Assembly: GCA_002085285.1 (NCBI GenBank)
Contig: NATK01000006.1
Span: forward strand, 1 to 17,779
Origin: Candidatus Latescibacteria bacterium 4484_7
Lineage (GTDB): Bacteria > Krumholzibacteriota > Krumholzibacteriia > Krumholzibacteriales > Krumholzibacteriaceae
DNA length: 17,779 nt
Direction of reading: 5' to 3'
The position numbers and the translations under genes are program-made. Position 1 is the stretch's first letter. Each line of letters begins with the position of its first letter. A model generated the notes under the pieces. That model was not told the DNA's origin and made no database searches. It saw only the letters and a list, made by a program, of their open reading frames with translations. This document shows positions 6,996 through 13,684 of this stretch, in pieces.

Positions 6996-7391
6996 ATGAT
7001 GACAGACCCTATAGCTGATATGTTGACCCGGATGCGAAATGCTATAAGGGTAAAGAAGAGTTACGTCGATATCCCCGCTTCAAAGATGAAGGCGCAGATC
7101 GCACGGATACTCCTCGAACGCGGCTACGTGAAGAACGTCAAATACATAGAGGAAGAGGTGCAGGGGAAGTTGCGTGTTTACCTGAAGTACGGCGAGAACA
7201 ACGAGAGCGCCATCGAGGGATTGAAACGTATCAGTTTGCCGAGCAGAAGGGTTTATGTCGACAAGAAGTCGATCCCGAGAGTGATGGGCGGATACGGCAC
7301 GGCGATCATCTCCACATCGAGAGGCATTATGACGGACAAGGAGTGCAGGGAGCTCGGTCTCGGCGGAGAAGTGATCTGCCACGTTTGGTAA
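6996..7391 (+). CDS. rpsH: 30S ribosomal protein S8
   Basis: S8 is a primary binder of 16S rRNA helix 21 and, in E. coli, the translational repressor of the spc operon. The 131-residue product begins MMTDPIADMLTRMRNAIRVK. Tandem ATGs at 6996 and 6999 are both possible; the first has better spacing (6 nt) from GAGGTGAT (6982-6989). The C-terminal RNA-binding block (RVMGGYGTAIISTSRGIMTD, then ECRELGLGGEVICHVW) is intact. It is followed by the longest spacer in the spc block (118 nt). Confidence 0.97.
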   Translation: MMTDPIADMLTRMRNAIRVKKSYVDIPASKMKAQIARILLERGYVKNVKYIEEEVQGKLRVYLKYGENNESAIEGLKRISLPSRRVYVDKKSIPRVMGGYGTAIISTSRGIMTDKECRELGLGGEVICHVW

Positions 7392-7435
7392 AGGCTGTTT
7401 GATGGATGAGATTTTTTGTGAACTAATTATTGCGA

Positions 7436-7466
7436 GTCGGTGGAGCGGTCGTTCATCCGCGCCGAC
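7436..7466 (+). promoter_or_regulatory. Two-part stem-loop in the 118-nt rpsH-rplF spacer
   Basis: GTCGG (7436-7440) pairs with CCGAC (7462-7466), and inside it GCGG (7445-7448) pairs with CCGC (7457-7460) around TCGTTCAT. The two helices are separated by TGGA on the left and a single G on the right. The element ends 27 nt before the rplF Shine-Dalgarno (GGAGGT, 7494-7499). An asymmetric internal loop between two G+C stems is a shape often used for protein binding, but no named family is recognised. There is no terminator T-tract. Confidence 0.4.
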
Positions 7467-7509
7467 GGAGAGAGAAACTATTTTTGATATTCTGGAGGTC
7501 AGGTGAGGC

Positions 7510-8058
7510 ATGTCACGGGTAGGAAAGAATCCGGTTCCGATTCCATCGGGTGTAACGGTTGAATTGAAGAACAATGTCATAAGGGTCAAGGGGCCCAAGG
7601 GAGAGCTCGAGCAGATACTCCACCCGGACATGATCGTGGAGGTCGGCGAAAGCGAGGTTGTCGTCAAACGCCCGACCGAATCAAAGACTCATAAGTCTCT
7701 TCATGGGCTTTCGAGGACCCTCATAGCCAATATGGTCGAAGGCGTTTCGAAAGGCTTCGTCAAGGATCTCGAGATCGAGGGAGTCGAGTACAGAGCCGAG
7801 ATGAAGGGCAAGACCCTCGTTATGGCTCTCGGCTATTCGCATCCTGTCGTTTACGAGCCGAGGGAGGGGATCACTATCGAGGTCCCCGAGCCGAAGAAGA
7901 TAAAGATCATCGGCATAGACAAGCAGAAGGTGGGACAGACGGCTGCCGAGATAAGGGGCTTTCGTCCGCCCGAGCCATACAAGGGCAAGGGGATCAGATA
8001 CGCCGGTGAGCAGGTTAGGAGAAAGGCTGGCAAGGCGGCCGTCGGAACCGGCTTTTAA
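7510..8058 (+). CDS. rplF: 50S ribosomal protein L6
   Basis: L6 binds near the sarcin-ricin loop and the factor-binding site. The 182-residue product has the usual two repeated domains, beginning MSRVGKNPVPIPSGVTVELK. The KGPKGELEQILHPDM and LSRTLIANMVEGVSKGF-like motifs follow. The C-terminal signature EPYKGKGIRYAGEQVRRKAG is intact. ATG 7510 has GGAGGT (7494-7499) 10 nt upstream and a nearer GGTGAG. It follows rpsH after an unusually long 118-nt spacer. Confidence 0.97.
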   Translation: MSRVGKNPVPIPSGVTVELKNNVIRVKGPKGELEQILHPDMIVEVGESEVVVKRPTESKTHKSLHGLSRTLIANMVEGVSKGFVKDLEIEGVEYRAEMKGKTLVMALGYSHPVVYEPREGITIEVPEPKKIKIIGIDKQKVGQTAAEIRGFRPPEPYKGKGIRYAGEQVRRKAGKAAVGTGF

Positions 8059-8075
8059 TTGAAGTGGTGTTTTTT

Positions 8076-8093
8076 GGAGGGTTTCCCTCCTTT
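8076..8093 (+). terminator. Terminator-like hairpin in the rplF-rplR spacer
   Basis: GGAGGG (8076-8081), loop TTT, CCCTCC (8085-8090), then TTT: a perfect 6-bp G+C-rich stem followed by a short T-run of three. A run of six T (8070-8075) precedes it, but no matching A-run follows the stem. It starts 18 nt after the rplF stop. The U-tract is too short for a strong intrinsic terminator, so partial termination (attenuation) or 3'-end protection of an upstream processed RNA is more plausible. The left arm also holds a perfect anti-SD complement (GGAGG) inside the stem. Confidence 0.35.
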
Positions 8094-8138
8094 GAAGAGG
8101 AATGAACTGATAGACTGATTGAGCAGGAGTTGATTGAA

Positions 8139-8552
8139 GTGAGAGACAAGGTGAGAGAAAAGAGATTGGCGAGGCTTCGCAGGCACCTCAGAGTCAGGAA
8201 AAAGGTATGGGGTACCGCGGAAAGACCGAGGCTCAGTATCTTTAGAAGCCTCAACCACATATATGCTCAGATCATCGATGACGATGAAGGGAAGACGATC
8301 GTTTCGGCTTCGAGCTTGAAGATTGAACTGCCCTCTCCCGCTTCGGACACCGAAGAGAACGGCAAGGGAAAGGGCAAGAAGAAGGCGGCTGGCAAAAAGA
8401 TCCTTCGCTCCAGGGCCGTGGGCAAGGCAATAGCCGAAGCGGCGATTGCGAAGGGCATAAAGAAGGTTAGATTTGACAGGGGAGGATACATCTACCACGG
8501 GCGGATATCGGCTCTCGCCGAGGCCGCCCGCAAGGCAGGATTGGAATTTTAA
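8139..8552 (+). CDS. rplR: 50S ribosomal protein L18 with a charged loop insertion (GTG start)
   Basis: L18 binds 5S rRNA with L5. The GTG at 8139 lies 9 nt after AGGAG (8125-8129); an in-frame TTG at 8130 directly abuts that Shine-Dalgarno and is unlikely. This gives 137 residues, against about 118-122 for most L18 proteins. The flanks are canonical: RLARLRRHLRVRKKVWGTAE, PRLSIFRSLNHIYAQIIDDD, GKTIVSASS and, at the end, VRFDRGGYIYHGRISALAEA. The excess is an insertion at about residues 64-88 (PSPASDTEENGKGKGKKKAA), acidic first and then lysine-rich, in the loop between the two halves. Confidence 0.94.
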   Translation: MRDKVREKRLARLRRHLRVRKKVWGTAERPRLSIFRSLNHIYAQIIDDDEGKTIVSASSLKIELPSPASDTEENGKGKGKKKAAGKKILRSRAVGKAIAEAAIAKGIKKVRFDRGGYIYHGRISALAEAARKAGLEF

Positions 8553-8560
8553 CGTAGGCG

Positions 8561-8591
8561 CTGCATGAAAATGCAGTCACCCATGGGGGTG
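8561..8591 (+). promoter_or_regulatory. rpsE: Tandem hairpins that can cover the rpsE ribosome-binding site
   Basis: The 44-nt rplR-rpsE spacer holds two back-to-back stem-loops. CTGCAT (8561-8566) pairs with ATGCAG (8571-8576) around a GAAA tetraloop of the stable GNRA class. One base later CACCC (8578-8582) pairs with GGGTG (8587-8591) around ATGG. The right arm of the second stem is the only Shine-Dalgarno-like G-run before the rpsE TTG at 8597, so folding would hide it. This suggests translation-level control of S5; the stems are short and untested. Confidence 0.45.
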
Positions 8592-8596
8592 TGTAG

Positions 8597-9205
8597 TTGG
8601 AAAGACAAAACAGGCAAGACGCATTGACTCCTGAGTTTCTGGAGCAGACGATTCACATCAATCGAGTCGCAAAGGTCGTTAAGGGCGGGAGGCGTTTCAG
8701 CTTCAACGCTCTCGTAGCGGTCGGCGACGGGATGGGGAAGGTCGGCGTTGGGCTCGGCAAGGCGAACGAGATCAGCGATGCGGTCCGTAAGGCTTCCGAA
8801 GCGGCAAGGCGCGACATGATCCGTGTCCCTATGATAGGCGGGACGATTCCCTATCAGGTAATAGGTCGATTCGGAGCGGCGAGAGTGCTCCTCAAGCCTG
8901 CAGCGCCAGGTACCGGTGTGATCGCCGGCGGCGGAGTGAGAGCGGTGCTCGAGGTCGCAGGGGTAAAGGACATCCTTACCAAGTCGCTCGGCTCGAACAA
9001 CCCGCACAACATGGTAAAGGCGACGGTGAATGGGCTGAAGAATCTCAAGAGTGCTGCGGACGTTGCAAAGAGAAGAGGGATGTCGATAGGCGAGCTCTTC
9101 GGATTGAAGCGGCAGGAGAAGGCCGAGGCGAAAAGCGCGGAGCAGGCCGTAGAGCAGAACGCGGAGCAGAGCACCCAGGCCGAAGCAGGCCCTGGAACCG
9201 TTTGA
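8597..9205 (+). CDS. rpsE: 30S ribosomal protein S5 with C-terminal extension (TTG start)
   Basis: S5 acts in decoding fidelity and mRNA entry. The TTG at 8597 follows a G-run (GGGGGTG, 8585-8591) by 5 nt. The product is 202 residues against roughly 160-170 usually. Core landmarks: IHINRVAKVVKGGRRFSFNA (S5 dsRNA-binding-like domain, about 19-85), VAVGDGMGKVGVGLGKANEI, APGTGVIAGGGVRAVLEVAG, and the family end KRRGMSIGELFG. Residues 171-202 are an added Glu/Gln/Ala-rich tail with a repeated AEQ-type pattern. rpmD starts 87 nt downstream. Confidence 0.95.
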   Translation: MERQNRQDALTPEFLEQTIHINRVAKVVKGGRRFSFNALVAVGDGMGKVGVGLGKANEISDAVRKASEAARRDMIRVPMIGGTIPYQVIGRFGAARVLLKPAAPGTGVIAGGGVRAVLEVAGVKDILTKSLGSNNPHNMVKATVNGLKNLKSAADVAKRRGMSIGELFGLKRQEKAEAKSAEQAVEQNAEQSTQAEAGPGTV

Positions 9206-9230
9206 TAGACTCTGGTCCATGATACTTCCA

Positions 9231-9270
9231 GCGACGCCGGTCAGGATGGTTTTTGTCTCTCCGGCGGCGT
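9231..9270 (+). other. Long-loop hairpin in the rpsE-rpmD spacer
   Basis: CGCCGG (9235-9240) pairs with CCGGCG (9261-9266). One mismatch farther out, GCG (9231-9233) can pair with CGT (9268-9270), including one G-T wobble. The loop is 20 nt (9241-9260) and contains GGTTTTTGTCTCT. The element occupies the middle of the 87-nt spacer and ends about 11 nt before the purine-rich rpmD ribosome-binding site. No terminator T-run follows the stem. Confidence 0.35.
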
Positions 9271-9292
9271 AAAGAGGAAAAGGAAAGATAAG

Positions 9293-9565
9293 ATGGGAAA
9301 TATTTTGAAGATCACTCAGGTAAAGAGCATCATCGGAACCCAGAGAAAGAAGCACAGGGTGGTAATGGAGTCTCTGGGATTCAAAAAGAACTATATGACC
9401 CTGTACAAAAAGGACACTCCTCAGATTAGGGGAATGCTGAAGAAGGTCCGCCATCTGGTAGTCTGGGAGGAAGTGGACGAATCGAGCGTTCCAGAGAAGG
9501 AAGGTGCCGGACAGGGTTTTTCCGTCGTCGAATCTGTTGAAGCAAAAGAGAGCAAGGAGCCATAA
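9293..9565 (+). CDS. rpmD: 50S ribosomal protein L30 with C-terminal extension
   Basis: L30 is a small 23S rRNA-binding protein, normally about 60 residues. Residues 1-60 here are typical: MGNILKITQVKSIIGTQRKK, then the SLGFKKNYMTLYKKDTPQIR region and GMLKKVRHLVVWEEV. The product continues to 90 residues with an acidic segment (DESSVPEKEGAGQGFSVVES, then VEAKESKEP). The start is the ATG at 9293 after a purine-rich stretch with GAGGAAAAGGAAAG. The gene ends 3 nt before rplO, and its last codons carry the rplO Shine-Dalgarno, so coupling is likely. Confidence 0.94.
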   Translation: MGNILKITQVKSIIGTQRKKHRVVMESLGFKKNYMTLYKKDTPQIRGMLKKVRHLVVWEEVDESSVPEKEGAGQGFSVVESVEAKESKEP

Positions 9566-9568
9566 CAA

Positions 9569-10051
9569 ATGAAACTTAACGAGTTGAAACCTCCAAAGGG
9601 AGCTGTGAAGAGCAGAAAGAGGGTCGGTTGCGGACCAGGTTCCGGTCACGGGAAGACTGCGACCAGAGGTCACAAGGGACAAGGTTCGCGCTCCGGCGGC
9701 AATCGTCCTCCTTGGTTCGAGGGCGGCCAGATGCCGCTGCAGAGGAGGGTTCCGAAGAGGGGATTCACCAACATCTTTAGAACGCAGTACCAGGTGGTGA
9801 ATGTCGATTCTTTGAACAAGTTCGAAGCAGGTACAAAGGTCAACAGAGGTGCTCTTTTGGAAGCCGGTATCATAAGCAAAGCCTCGTTGCCTGTAAAGCT
9901 GCTCGGCAAGGGCGAACTGAAGGTCGCCCTCGATATCGAGGTCGAGGCTGCGAGCACGAAGGCTGCGGAGCTCGTGCAGAAGGCGGGCGGAACGATAACT
10001 TTGATCAATCCATCGGCGGTCAATAGAGCAGGTGACGAGGAGCAGGCTTAA
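9569..10051 (+). CDS. rplO: 50S ribosomal protein L15
   Basis: L15 is a late-assembly large-subunit protein. The 160-residue product begins MKLNELKPPKGAVKSRKRVG and has the glycine-rich stretch GCGPGSGHGKTATRGHKGQG (20-39), then the conserved FEGGQMPLQRRVPKRGF. The C-terminal domain ends with VQKAGGTITLI plus a short acidic tail. Its Shine-Dalgarno AAGGAG (9554-9559) lies within rpmD. The TAA stop overlaps the secY ATG by one base (TAATG), a standard coupling of L15 to SecY. Confidence 0.97.
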   Translation: MKLNELKPPKGAVKSRKRVGCGPGSGHGKTATRGHKGQGSRSGGNRPPWFEGGQMPLQRRVPKRGFTNIFRTQYQVVNVDSLNKFEAGTKVNRGALLEAGIISKASLPVKLLGKGELKVALDIEVEAASTKAAELVQKAGGTITLINPSAVNRAGDEEQA

Positions 10052-11355
10052 TGTTTAAGAAGATTCAGGATATATTCAGTATCCCGGAACTCAAGAGGCG
10101 TGTTCTGTTTACACTGGGGCTTCTGGTCATTTATCGTATCGGTGGTCACATAACGACCCCCGGAGTGAACCCTATAGCGCTGAAGGCGTTCTTCAGCAAC
10201 CAGCAGGGCACGATCTTCGCGCTGTACGACCTCTTCGCAGGCGGCAACCTGCGTCGAGCGACGATCTTCGCCCTCGGTATCATGCCTTATATCAGCGCAT
10301 CGATTATACTCCAGCTTCTACAGGCTGTCGTTCCTTATTTCGAGAAGCTGGCGAAGGAGGGTGAAGAGGGCAGAAAGAAGATCACGCAGTATACGAGGTA
10401 CGGAACGGTGCTCCTTTCGATCATTCAGGCGAGCGGTATTTCGATATTTCTCGAAAACCTCACTGTCGGCGGAGCCTCGGTTGTTCCTCACCCCGGACTC
10501 TTCTTCCGGTTCATGACGATAGTGACGATGACCTCCGGAACGATCTTCGTCATGTGGCTCGGCGAGCAGATTTCGGAACGGGGAATCGGCAACGGCATCT
10601 CGCTCATCATCATGATCGGCATTATCGCCCGTTACCCCGGTTATTTCCTCAACACCTGGCGAGCCTTGAAGGTAGGCACGCTGACGCCGTTCAGGCTGAT
10701 CTTCCTGCTCGTCATAATGATATTTGTGATTGCCTCGGTGATTCTCATAACTCAGGGGCAGCGGAGGATCCCCGTCCAGTATGCGAAGCGAATCGTGGGC
10801 AAGAAGGTCTACGGAGGGAGAACCAACTACATTCCGCTTCGTGTCAACACGGCGGGCGTTATTCCTATAATCTTTGCCCAGTCGATCATCATGTTCCCGA
10901 GCACGCTCGCAGTTTTCTTTAAGAGCGATTTCTTTATGAATATCAAGTCGATAATGTCCCCCGGGACATTGCTCTATCAATCGCTCTATGCAATAATAAT
11001 CATTTTCTTTACGTACTTTTACACAGCGATTATCCTCAACCCCGTCGACCTCGCGGAGAACATGCAGAAGTACGGCGGATTCATACCGGGCATCAGGCCG
11101 GGCAGAAGGACGAGCGATTACATAGACAGGATCCTGACACGCGTCACGCTTCCCGGAGCCATATTCCTCGCATTCATAGCGATTCTGCCCGATATAATGA
11201 TGCGCAGGGGAGGGCTTCCGTTCTACTTCGGAGGTACGGGGCTCTTGATCGTTGTGGGTGTGATGCTCGATACCCTCCAGCAGATCGAGACGCACCTCTT
11301 GATGCGTCACTATGATGGATTTATGAAGAAGGGCCGCCTGCGCGGCAGAAGATAG
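10051..11355 (+). CDS. secY: Preprotein translocase subunit SecY
   Basis: SecY is the ten-helix channel of the Sec translocon in the inner membrane; it works with SecE, SecG, SecA and the ribosome/SRP. The 434-residue product starts MFKKIQDIFSIPELKRRVLF and shows the family blocks ALGIMPYISASIILQLLQ (TM2 region), GEQISERGIGNGISLIIMIG (TM4-5), the basic C5-loop segment RRIPVQYAKRIVGKKVYGGR, LRVNTAGVIPIIFAQSI, and LNPVDLAENMQKYGGFIPGI with RPGRRTSDYI. The C-terminus is basic (MKKGRLRGRR). Length and motifs are normal. Confidence 0.98.
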   Translation: MFKKIQDIFSIPELKRRVLFTLGLLVIYRIGGHITTPGVNPIALKAFFSNQQGTIFALYDLFAGGNLRRATIFALGIMPYISASIILQLLQAVVPYFEKLAKEGEEGRKKITQYTRYGTVLLSIIQASGISIFLENLTVGGASVVPHPGLFFRFMTIVTMTSGTIFVMWLGEQISERGIGNGISLIIMIGIIARYPGYFLNTWRALKVGTLTPFRLIFLLVIMIFVIASVILITQGQRRIPVQYAKRIVGKKVYGGRTNYIPLRVNTAGVIPIIFAQSIIMFPSTLAVFFKSDFFMNIKSIMSPGTLLYQSLYAIIIIFFTYFYTAIILNPVDLAENMQKYGGFIPGIRPGRRTSDYIDRILTRVTLPGAIFLAFIAILPDIMMRRGGLPFYFGGTGLLIVVGVMLDTLQQIETHLLMRHYDGFMKKGRLRGRR

Positions 11356-11372
11356 AAGGAGACGGATAGCAG

Positions 11373-12020
11373 ATGTCGAAAGAGCATCTTTTGATCATAG
11401 GACCTCCGGGATCAGGGAAGGGCACACAGGCCGTTAGAGTGGCGTCAGAGCTCGGCATCGTGCACCTCTCCACTGGAGATATCCTTCGTGAGGCGGTGAA
11501 GAACGGGACGGAGCTCGGCGCTAAAGCCAGGGGTTACATGGAGAAAGGCGCCCTCGTTCCGGACGAGTTGATGCTCGGTTTGATAGGCGACGAGCTCGAC
11601 AGGCTCGGTGATTCGGGGTGGATCCTCGACGGATTCCCCAGAACGATGCCGCAGGCCGAGGCACTCGACGGAATGCTCGATGAAAGAAGAGAGAGAATCG
11701 ACAGGGTGATCCTCGTCGATCTAGATTTTGAGGTTATCGTAAAACGTATCACTTCGAGACGCGTCTGCCCCGTCTGCGGAGCGGTTTACAACCTCGAAAC
11801 CTTGAAACCGAAGGTCGATGGCAAGTGCGACAAGTGCGGCGCCGACCTCGTAATAAGACCTGACGATAGAGAGGAAACGGTAAGACACAGGCTCGACGTT
11901 TACAAGGAGCAGACGGAGCCCGTGATAGACTTTTACCGCAAGAAGGGCAACCTCGTTGCAGTGAACGGCGAGGGGAAGATAGAGGAGATAACAGCGGAGA
12001 TAATCCGCGCTTTGAAATGA
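11373..12020 (+). CDS. adk: Adenylate kinase, zinc-LID type
   Basis: Adenylate kinase catalyses ATP + AMP = 2 ADP in the cytoplasm. The 215-residue product starts MSKEHLLIIGPPGSGKGTQA, with the P-loop at residues 10-18. It also has the AMP-binding LSTGDILRE (32-40) and DGFPRT (86-91) motifs, and an RPDDREETVRHRL arginine cluster (162-174). The LID carries Cys132/Cys135 (CPVC) and Cys152/Cys155 (CDKC), the zinc-binding set of Gram-positive and many other adenylate kinases. It follows secY by 17 nt with an AAGGAGA ribosome-binding site. Its TGA overlaps the map ATG by four bases. Confidence 0.98.
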   Translation: MSKEHLLIIGPPGSGKGTQAVRVASELGIVHLSTGDILREAVKNGTELGAKARGYMEKGALVPDELMLGLIGDELDRLGDSGWILDGFPRTMPQAEALDGMLDERRERIDRVILVDLDFEVIVKRITSRRVCPVCGAVYNLETLKPKVDGKCDKCGADLVIRPDDREETVRHRLDVYKEQTEPVIDFYRKKGNLVAVNGEGKIEEITAEIIRALK

Positions 12021-12760
12021 TTATTATTAAAAGCAAGCCCGAGCTCGATCTGATGAGAGAGAGCGGCGAGATTTTGAGAGATTGCTTCGAGGCAATCGAG
12101 CCCATGCTCAGGCCGGGTGTTACGACGGGCGAGATCGATAGGGCTGCTGAAGAATTTATTCGTTCGAAGGGAGCGTTGCCTGCATTCAAGGGGTACCAGG
12201 GGTATCCCGCGACGGTCTGCGCTTCGGTGAACGAAGAGGTGGTACACGGCATCCCCGGGCCGAGGGAACTTCGCGAAGGCGATATAATCGGTGTCGATAT
12301 GGGGGTGCTCTACAGGGAGTATTACTCCGATGCCTCTCGCACCTACCCGATCGGTAAGGTGAGTGAAGAGGCGGCGAAGCTGATAAGGGTCACGAAGGAG
12401 GCTCTGGATCTTGCTATTGACAAAGTGAGACCAGGAAACCATCTTTCCGATATCTCCAACGTGATCCAGACGCATGCCGAGATTAACGGCTACAGCGTCG
12501 TAAGGGTGCTCGTAGGACACGGCGTCGGAAGGATGCTGCACGAGGAGCCTCAGGTTCCCAACTTCGGCCCTCCTGGAAGGGGCCCGATTCTCAAGCCGGG
12601 GATGGTGATTGCCATCGAGCCGATGCTGAACGAAGGAACCTTTGAAGTGATTGTGCAGAAGGATAGATGGACCTATGTTACGGCGGACCGGAGACTTTCC
12701 GCCCATTTCGAGGATACCGTGGCGGTGACGGAGGAAGGTCACAAGATCCTCACAAGGTAG
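12017..12760 (+). CDS. map: Methionine aminopeptidase, type I
   Basis: Map removes the initiator Met from nascent proteins. The 247-residue product has all metal ligands of the pita-bread fold: Asp94 (GVDMG), Asp105 (YSDASRT), His168 (GHGVGR), Glu201 (AIEPML) and Glu232 (HFEDTV), plus the substrate-binding His77 (VVHGIP). There is no N-terminal zinc-finger extension, so it is the short bacterial type I form. ATGA overlap with adk (12017-12020) indicates coupling. Motif spacing follows the E. coli enzyme with a constant offset of three residues. A 92-nt spacer follows before infA. Confidence 0.98.
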   Translation: MIIIKSKPELDLMRESGEILRDCFEAIEPMLRPGVTTGEIDRAAEEFIRSKGALPAFKGYQGYPATVCASVNEEVVHGIPGPRELREGDIIGVDMGVLYREYYSDASRTYPIGKVSEEAAKLIRVTKEALDLAIDKVRPGNHLSDISNVIQTHAEINGYSVVRVLVGHGVGRMLHEEPQVPNFGPPGRGPILKPGMVIAIEPMLNEGTFEVIVQKDRWTYVTADRRLSAHFEDTVAVTEEGHKILTR

Positions 12761-12765
12761 AGTTG

Positions 12766-12806
12766 CCGCTCGGTGCAGCGGTGTTTCCCGCGTGCGCGCT
12801 ATCGGG
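12766..12806 (+). other. Short G+C-rich inverted repeats in the map-infA spacer
   Basis: CCGCT (12766-12770) pairs with AGCGG (12777-12781) around CGGTGC. A few bases later CCCG (12787-12790) pairs with CGGG (12803-12806) around a G+C-rich 12-nt loop. The rest of the 92-nt spacer is purine-rich. I see no promoter or T-tract. Stems of 4-5 bp in G+C-rich sequence are weak evidence. Confidence 0.25.
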
Positions 12807-12852
12807 CATTGAGGGAATAGAGAAGAGATAGCAGTTAGGCAGGTAAGACCTC

Positions 12853-13071
12853 ATGGTCAAGCAAAAAGGGATACCGGTAGAAGGAACGGTCATCGAGGCT
12901 TTGCCGAACGCGATGTTCCGTGTGGAGCTGGAGAACAAGCATATCGTTCTTGCCCATGTTTCGGGCAAGATGAGGATGCATTTCATAAGGATTCTGCCTG
13001 GGGACAGGGTTGCGGTCGAATTGAGTCCCTACGATTTGTCGAGGGGCAGGATCACGTACCGGTACAAGTGA
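12853..13071 (+). CDS. infA: Translation initiation factor IF-1
   Basis: IF-1 occupies the 30S A site during initiation and helps IF-2 and IF-3. The 72-residue product is exactly the family length: MVKQKGIPVEGTVIEALPNA, then MFRVELENKHIVLAHVSGKM, and the OB-fold end with GDRVAVELSPYDLSRGRITY. The only Shine-Dalgarno-like element is AGGT (12841-12844), which can pair with ACCT (12848-12851) just before the ATG. That would be a tiny hairpin over the ribosome-binding site, of uncertain meaning. The adk-map-infA-rpmJ order between secY and rpsM is widespread in bacteria. Confidence 0.98.
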   Translation: MVKQKGIPVEGTVIEALPNAMFRVELENKHIVLAHVSGKMRMHFIRILPGDRVAVELSPYDLSRGRITYRYK

Positions 13072-13100
13072 CCGGTCGAGCAGGAGAGGAAGTAATCAAA

Positions 13101-13214
13101 ATGAAGGTGAGAAGTTCTGTAAAAAGGATTTGTCCACATTGCAAGATCATTAAGAGAAAAGGCGTGCTCAGGGTGATCTGCAAAAACCCGAAGCATAAGC
13201 AGCGTCAGGGTTGA
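13101..13214 (+). CDS. rpmJ: 50S ribosomal protein L36, zinc form
   Basis: This short gene encodes 37 residues, the exact family length, starting MKVRSSVKRICPHCKIIKRK and ending GVLRVICKNPKHKQRQG. The zinc ligands of the C+ form are Cys11, Cys14, Cys27 and His32. L36 stabilises the region of 23S rRNA near the L7/L12 base and the 5S RNP. ATG 13101 is preceded by AGGAGAGGAAG. It lies 29 nt after infA and 30 nt before rpsM, its usual place. Confidence 0.98.
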   Translation: MKVRSSVKRICPHCKIIKRKGVLRVICKNPKHKQRQG

Positions 13215-13244
13215 TTGGACAGGTAGAATGAAAGGAGCGTGTCA

Positions 13245-13616
13245 GTGGCTCGAATAGTCGGAGTGGACATTCCCGACAACAAGCATATTGAGATTGCCCT
13301 CACATATATCTACGGGATTGGGCGTTCCAGTGCGTTGAAGATCTGTGAGAAGGCCGGCGTGCCCTTGGGCAAGAAGACGAAGGAGCTCACAGAGGAGCAG
13401 CTTGTTAAGATCAGGGATATTATCGAGGACGAGTACAAGGTAGAGGGCTCGCTGAGAAGCGAAATAACGATGAATATCAAGCGTCTCATGGAGATCGGTG
13501 CATATCGCGGGCTGAGACACCGTATGGGTTTGCCGGTAAGAGGTCAGCGGAGCCACACCAATGCGAGAACGAGGAAGGGCCCGAGAACGCGGCCTGGCGC
13601 AAAGAAGAAGAAGTAG
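13245..13616 (+). CDS. rpsM: 30S ribosomal protein S13 (GTG start)
   Basis: S13 lies at the top of the 30S head and contacts L5 and the P-site tRNA. Two in-frame GTGs exist. The second, 13245, lies 7 nt after AAGGAG (13232-13237) and gives MARIVGVDIPDNKHIEIALT, the family start, with 123 residues. The first, 13239, is one base from the Shine-Dalgarno and is rejected. Helix-two-turn-helix sequence YIYGIGRSSALKICEKAG and the basic C-terminus RGQRSHTNARTRKGPRTRPG ending KKKK are intact. A 193-nt spacer, the longest in the window, separates it from rpsK. Confidence 0.96.
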   Translation: MARIVGVDIPDNKHIEIALTYIYGIGRSSALKICEKAGVPLGKKTKELTEEQLVKIRDIIEDEYKVEGSLRSEITMNIKRLMEIGAYRGLRHRMGLPVRGQRSHTNARTRKGPRTRPGAKKKK

Positions 13617-13620
13617 CCTT

Positions 13621-13684
13621 GGCCGCGCTCGAGGTGTCGTCCCCGGGCGCAAGACCTTCGACGGTCGCACCCGTGTGAGCGGCC
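13621..13684 (+). ncRNA. Candidate structured RNA element in the rpsM-rpsK spacer
   Basis: The 193-nt spacer (13617-13809) has a G+C-rich first third able to form three nested helices. P1 is GGCCGC (13621-13626) with GCGGCC (13679-13684). P2 is CGGG (13644-13647) with CCCG (13670-13673). P3 is GACC (13653-13656) with GGTC (13663-13666), closing the loop TTCGAC. The remainder (13685-13795) is A+T-richer and ends at the strong rpsK ribosome-binding site. In E. coli the S4 repressor binds a structured alpha-operon leader before rpsM; a displaced S4 target here is my inference. No known RNA family is recognised. Confidence 0.4.

Noticed and set aside
7399..7435. Possible internal promoter in the A+T-rich start of the rpsH-rplF spacer
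   Set aside because: No -35/-10 pair with a 16-18 nt gap matched the consensus convincingly.
8549..9682. Long open frame on the - strand (about 377 codons) opposite rpsE, rpmD and rplO
   Set aside because: Three unmistakable ribosomal genes occupy the + strand; the antisense frame has no recognisable family and follows from their codon bias.
10318..11310. Antisense open frame of about 330 codons opposite secY
   Set aside because: It is extremely rich in charged residues with no motif; secY is complete on the + strand.
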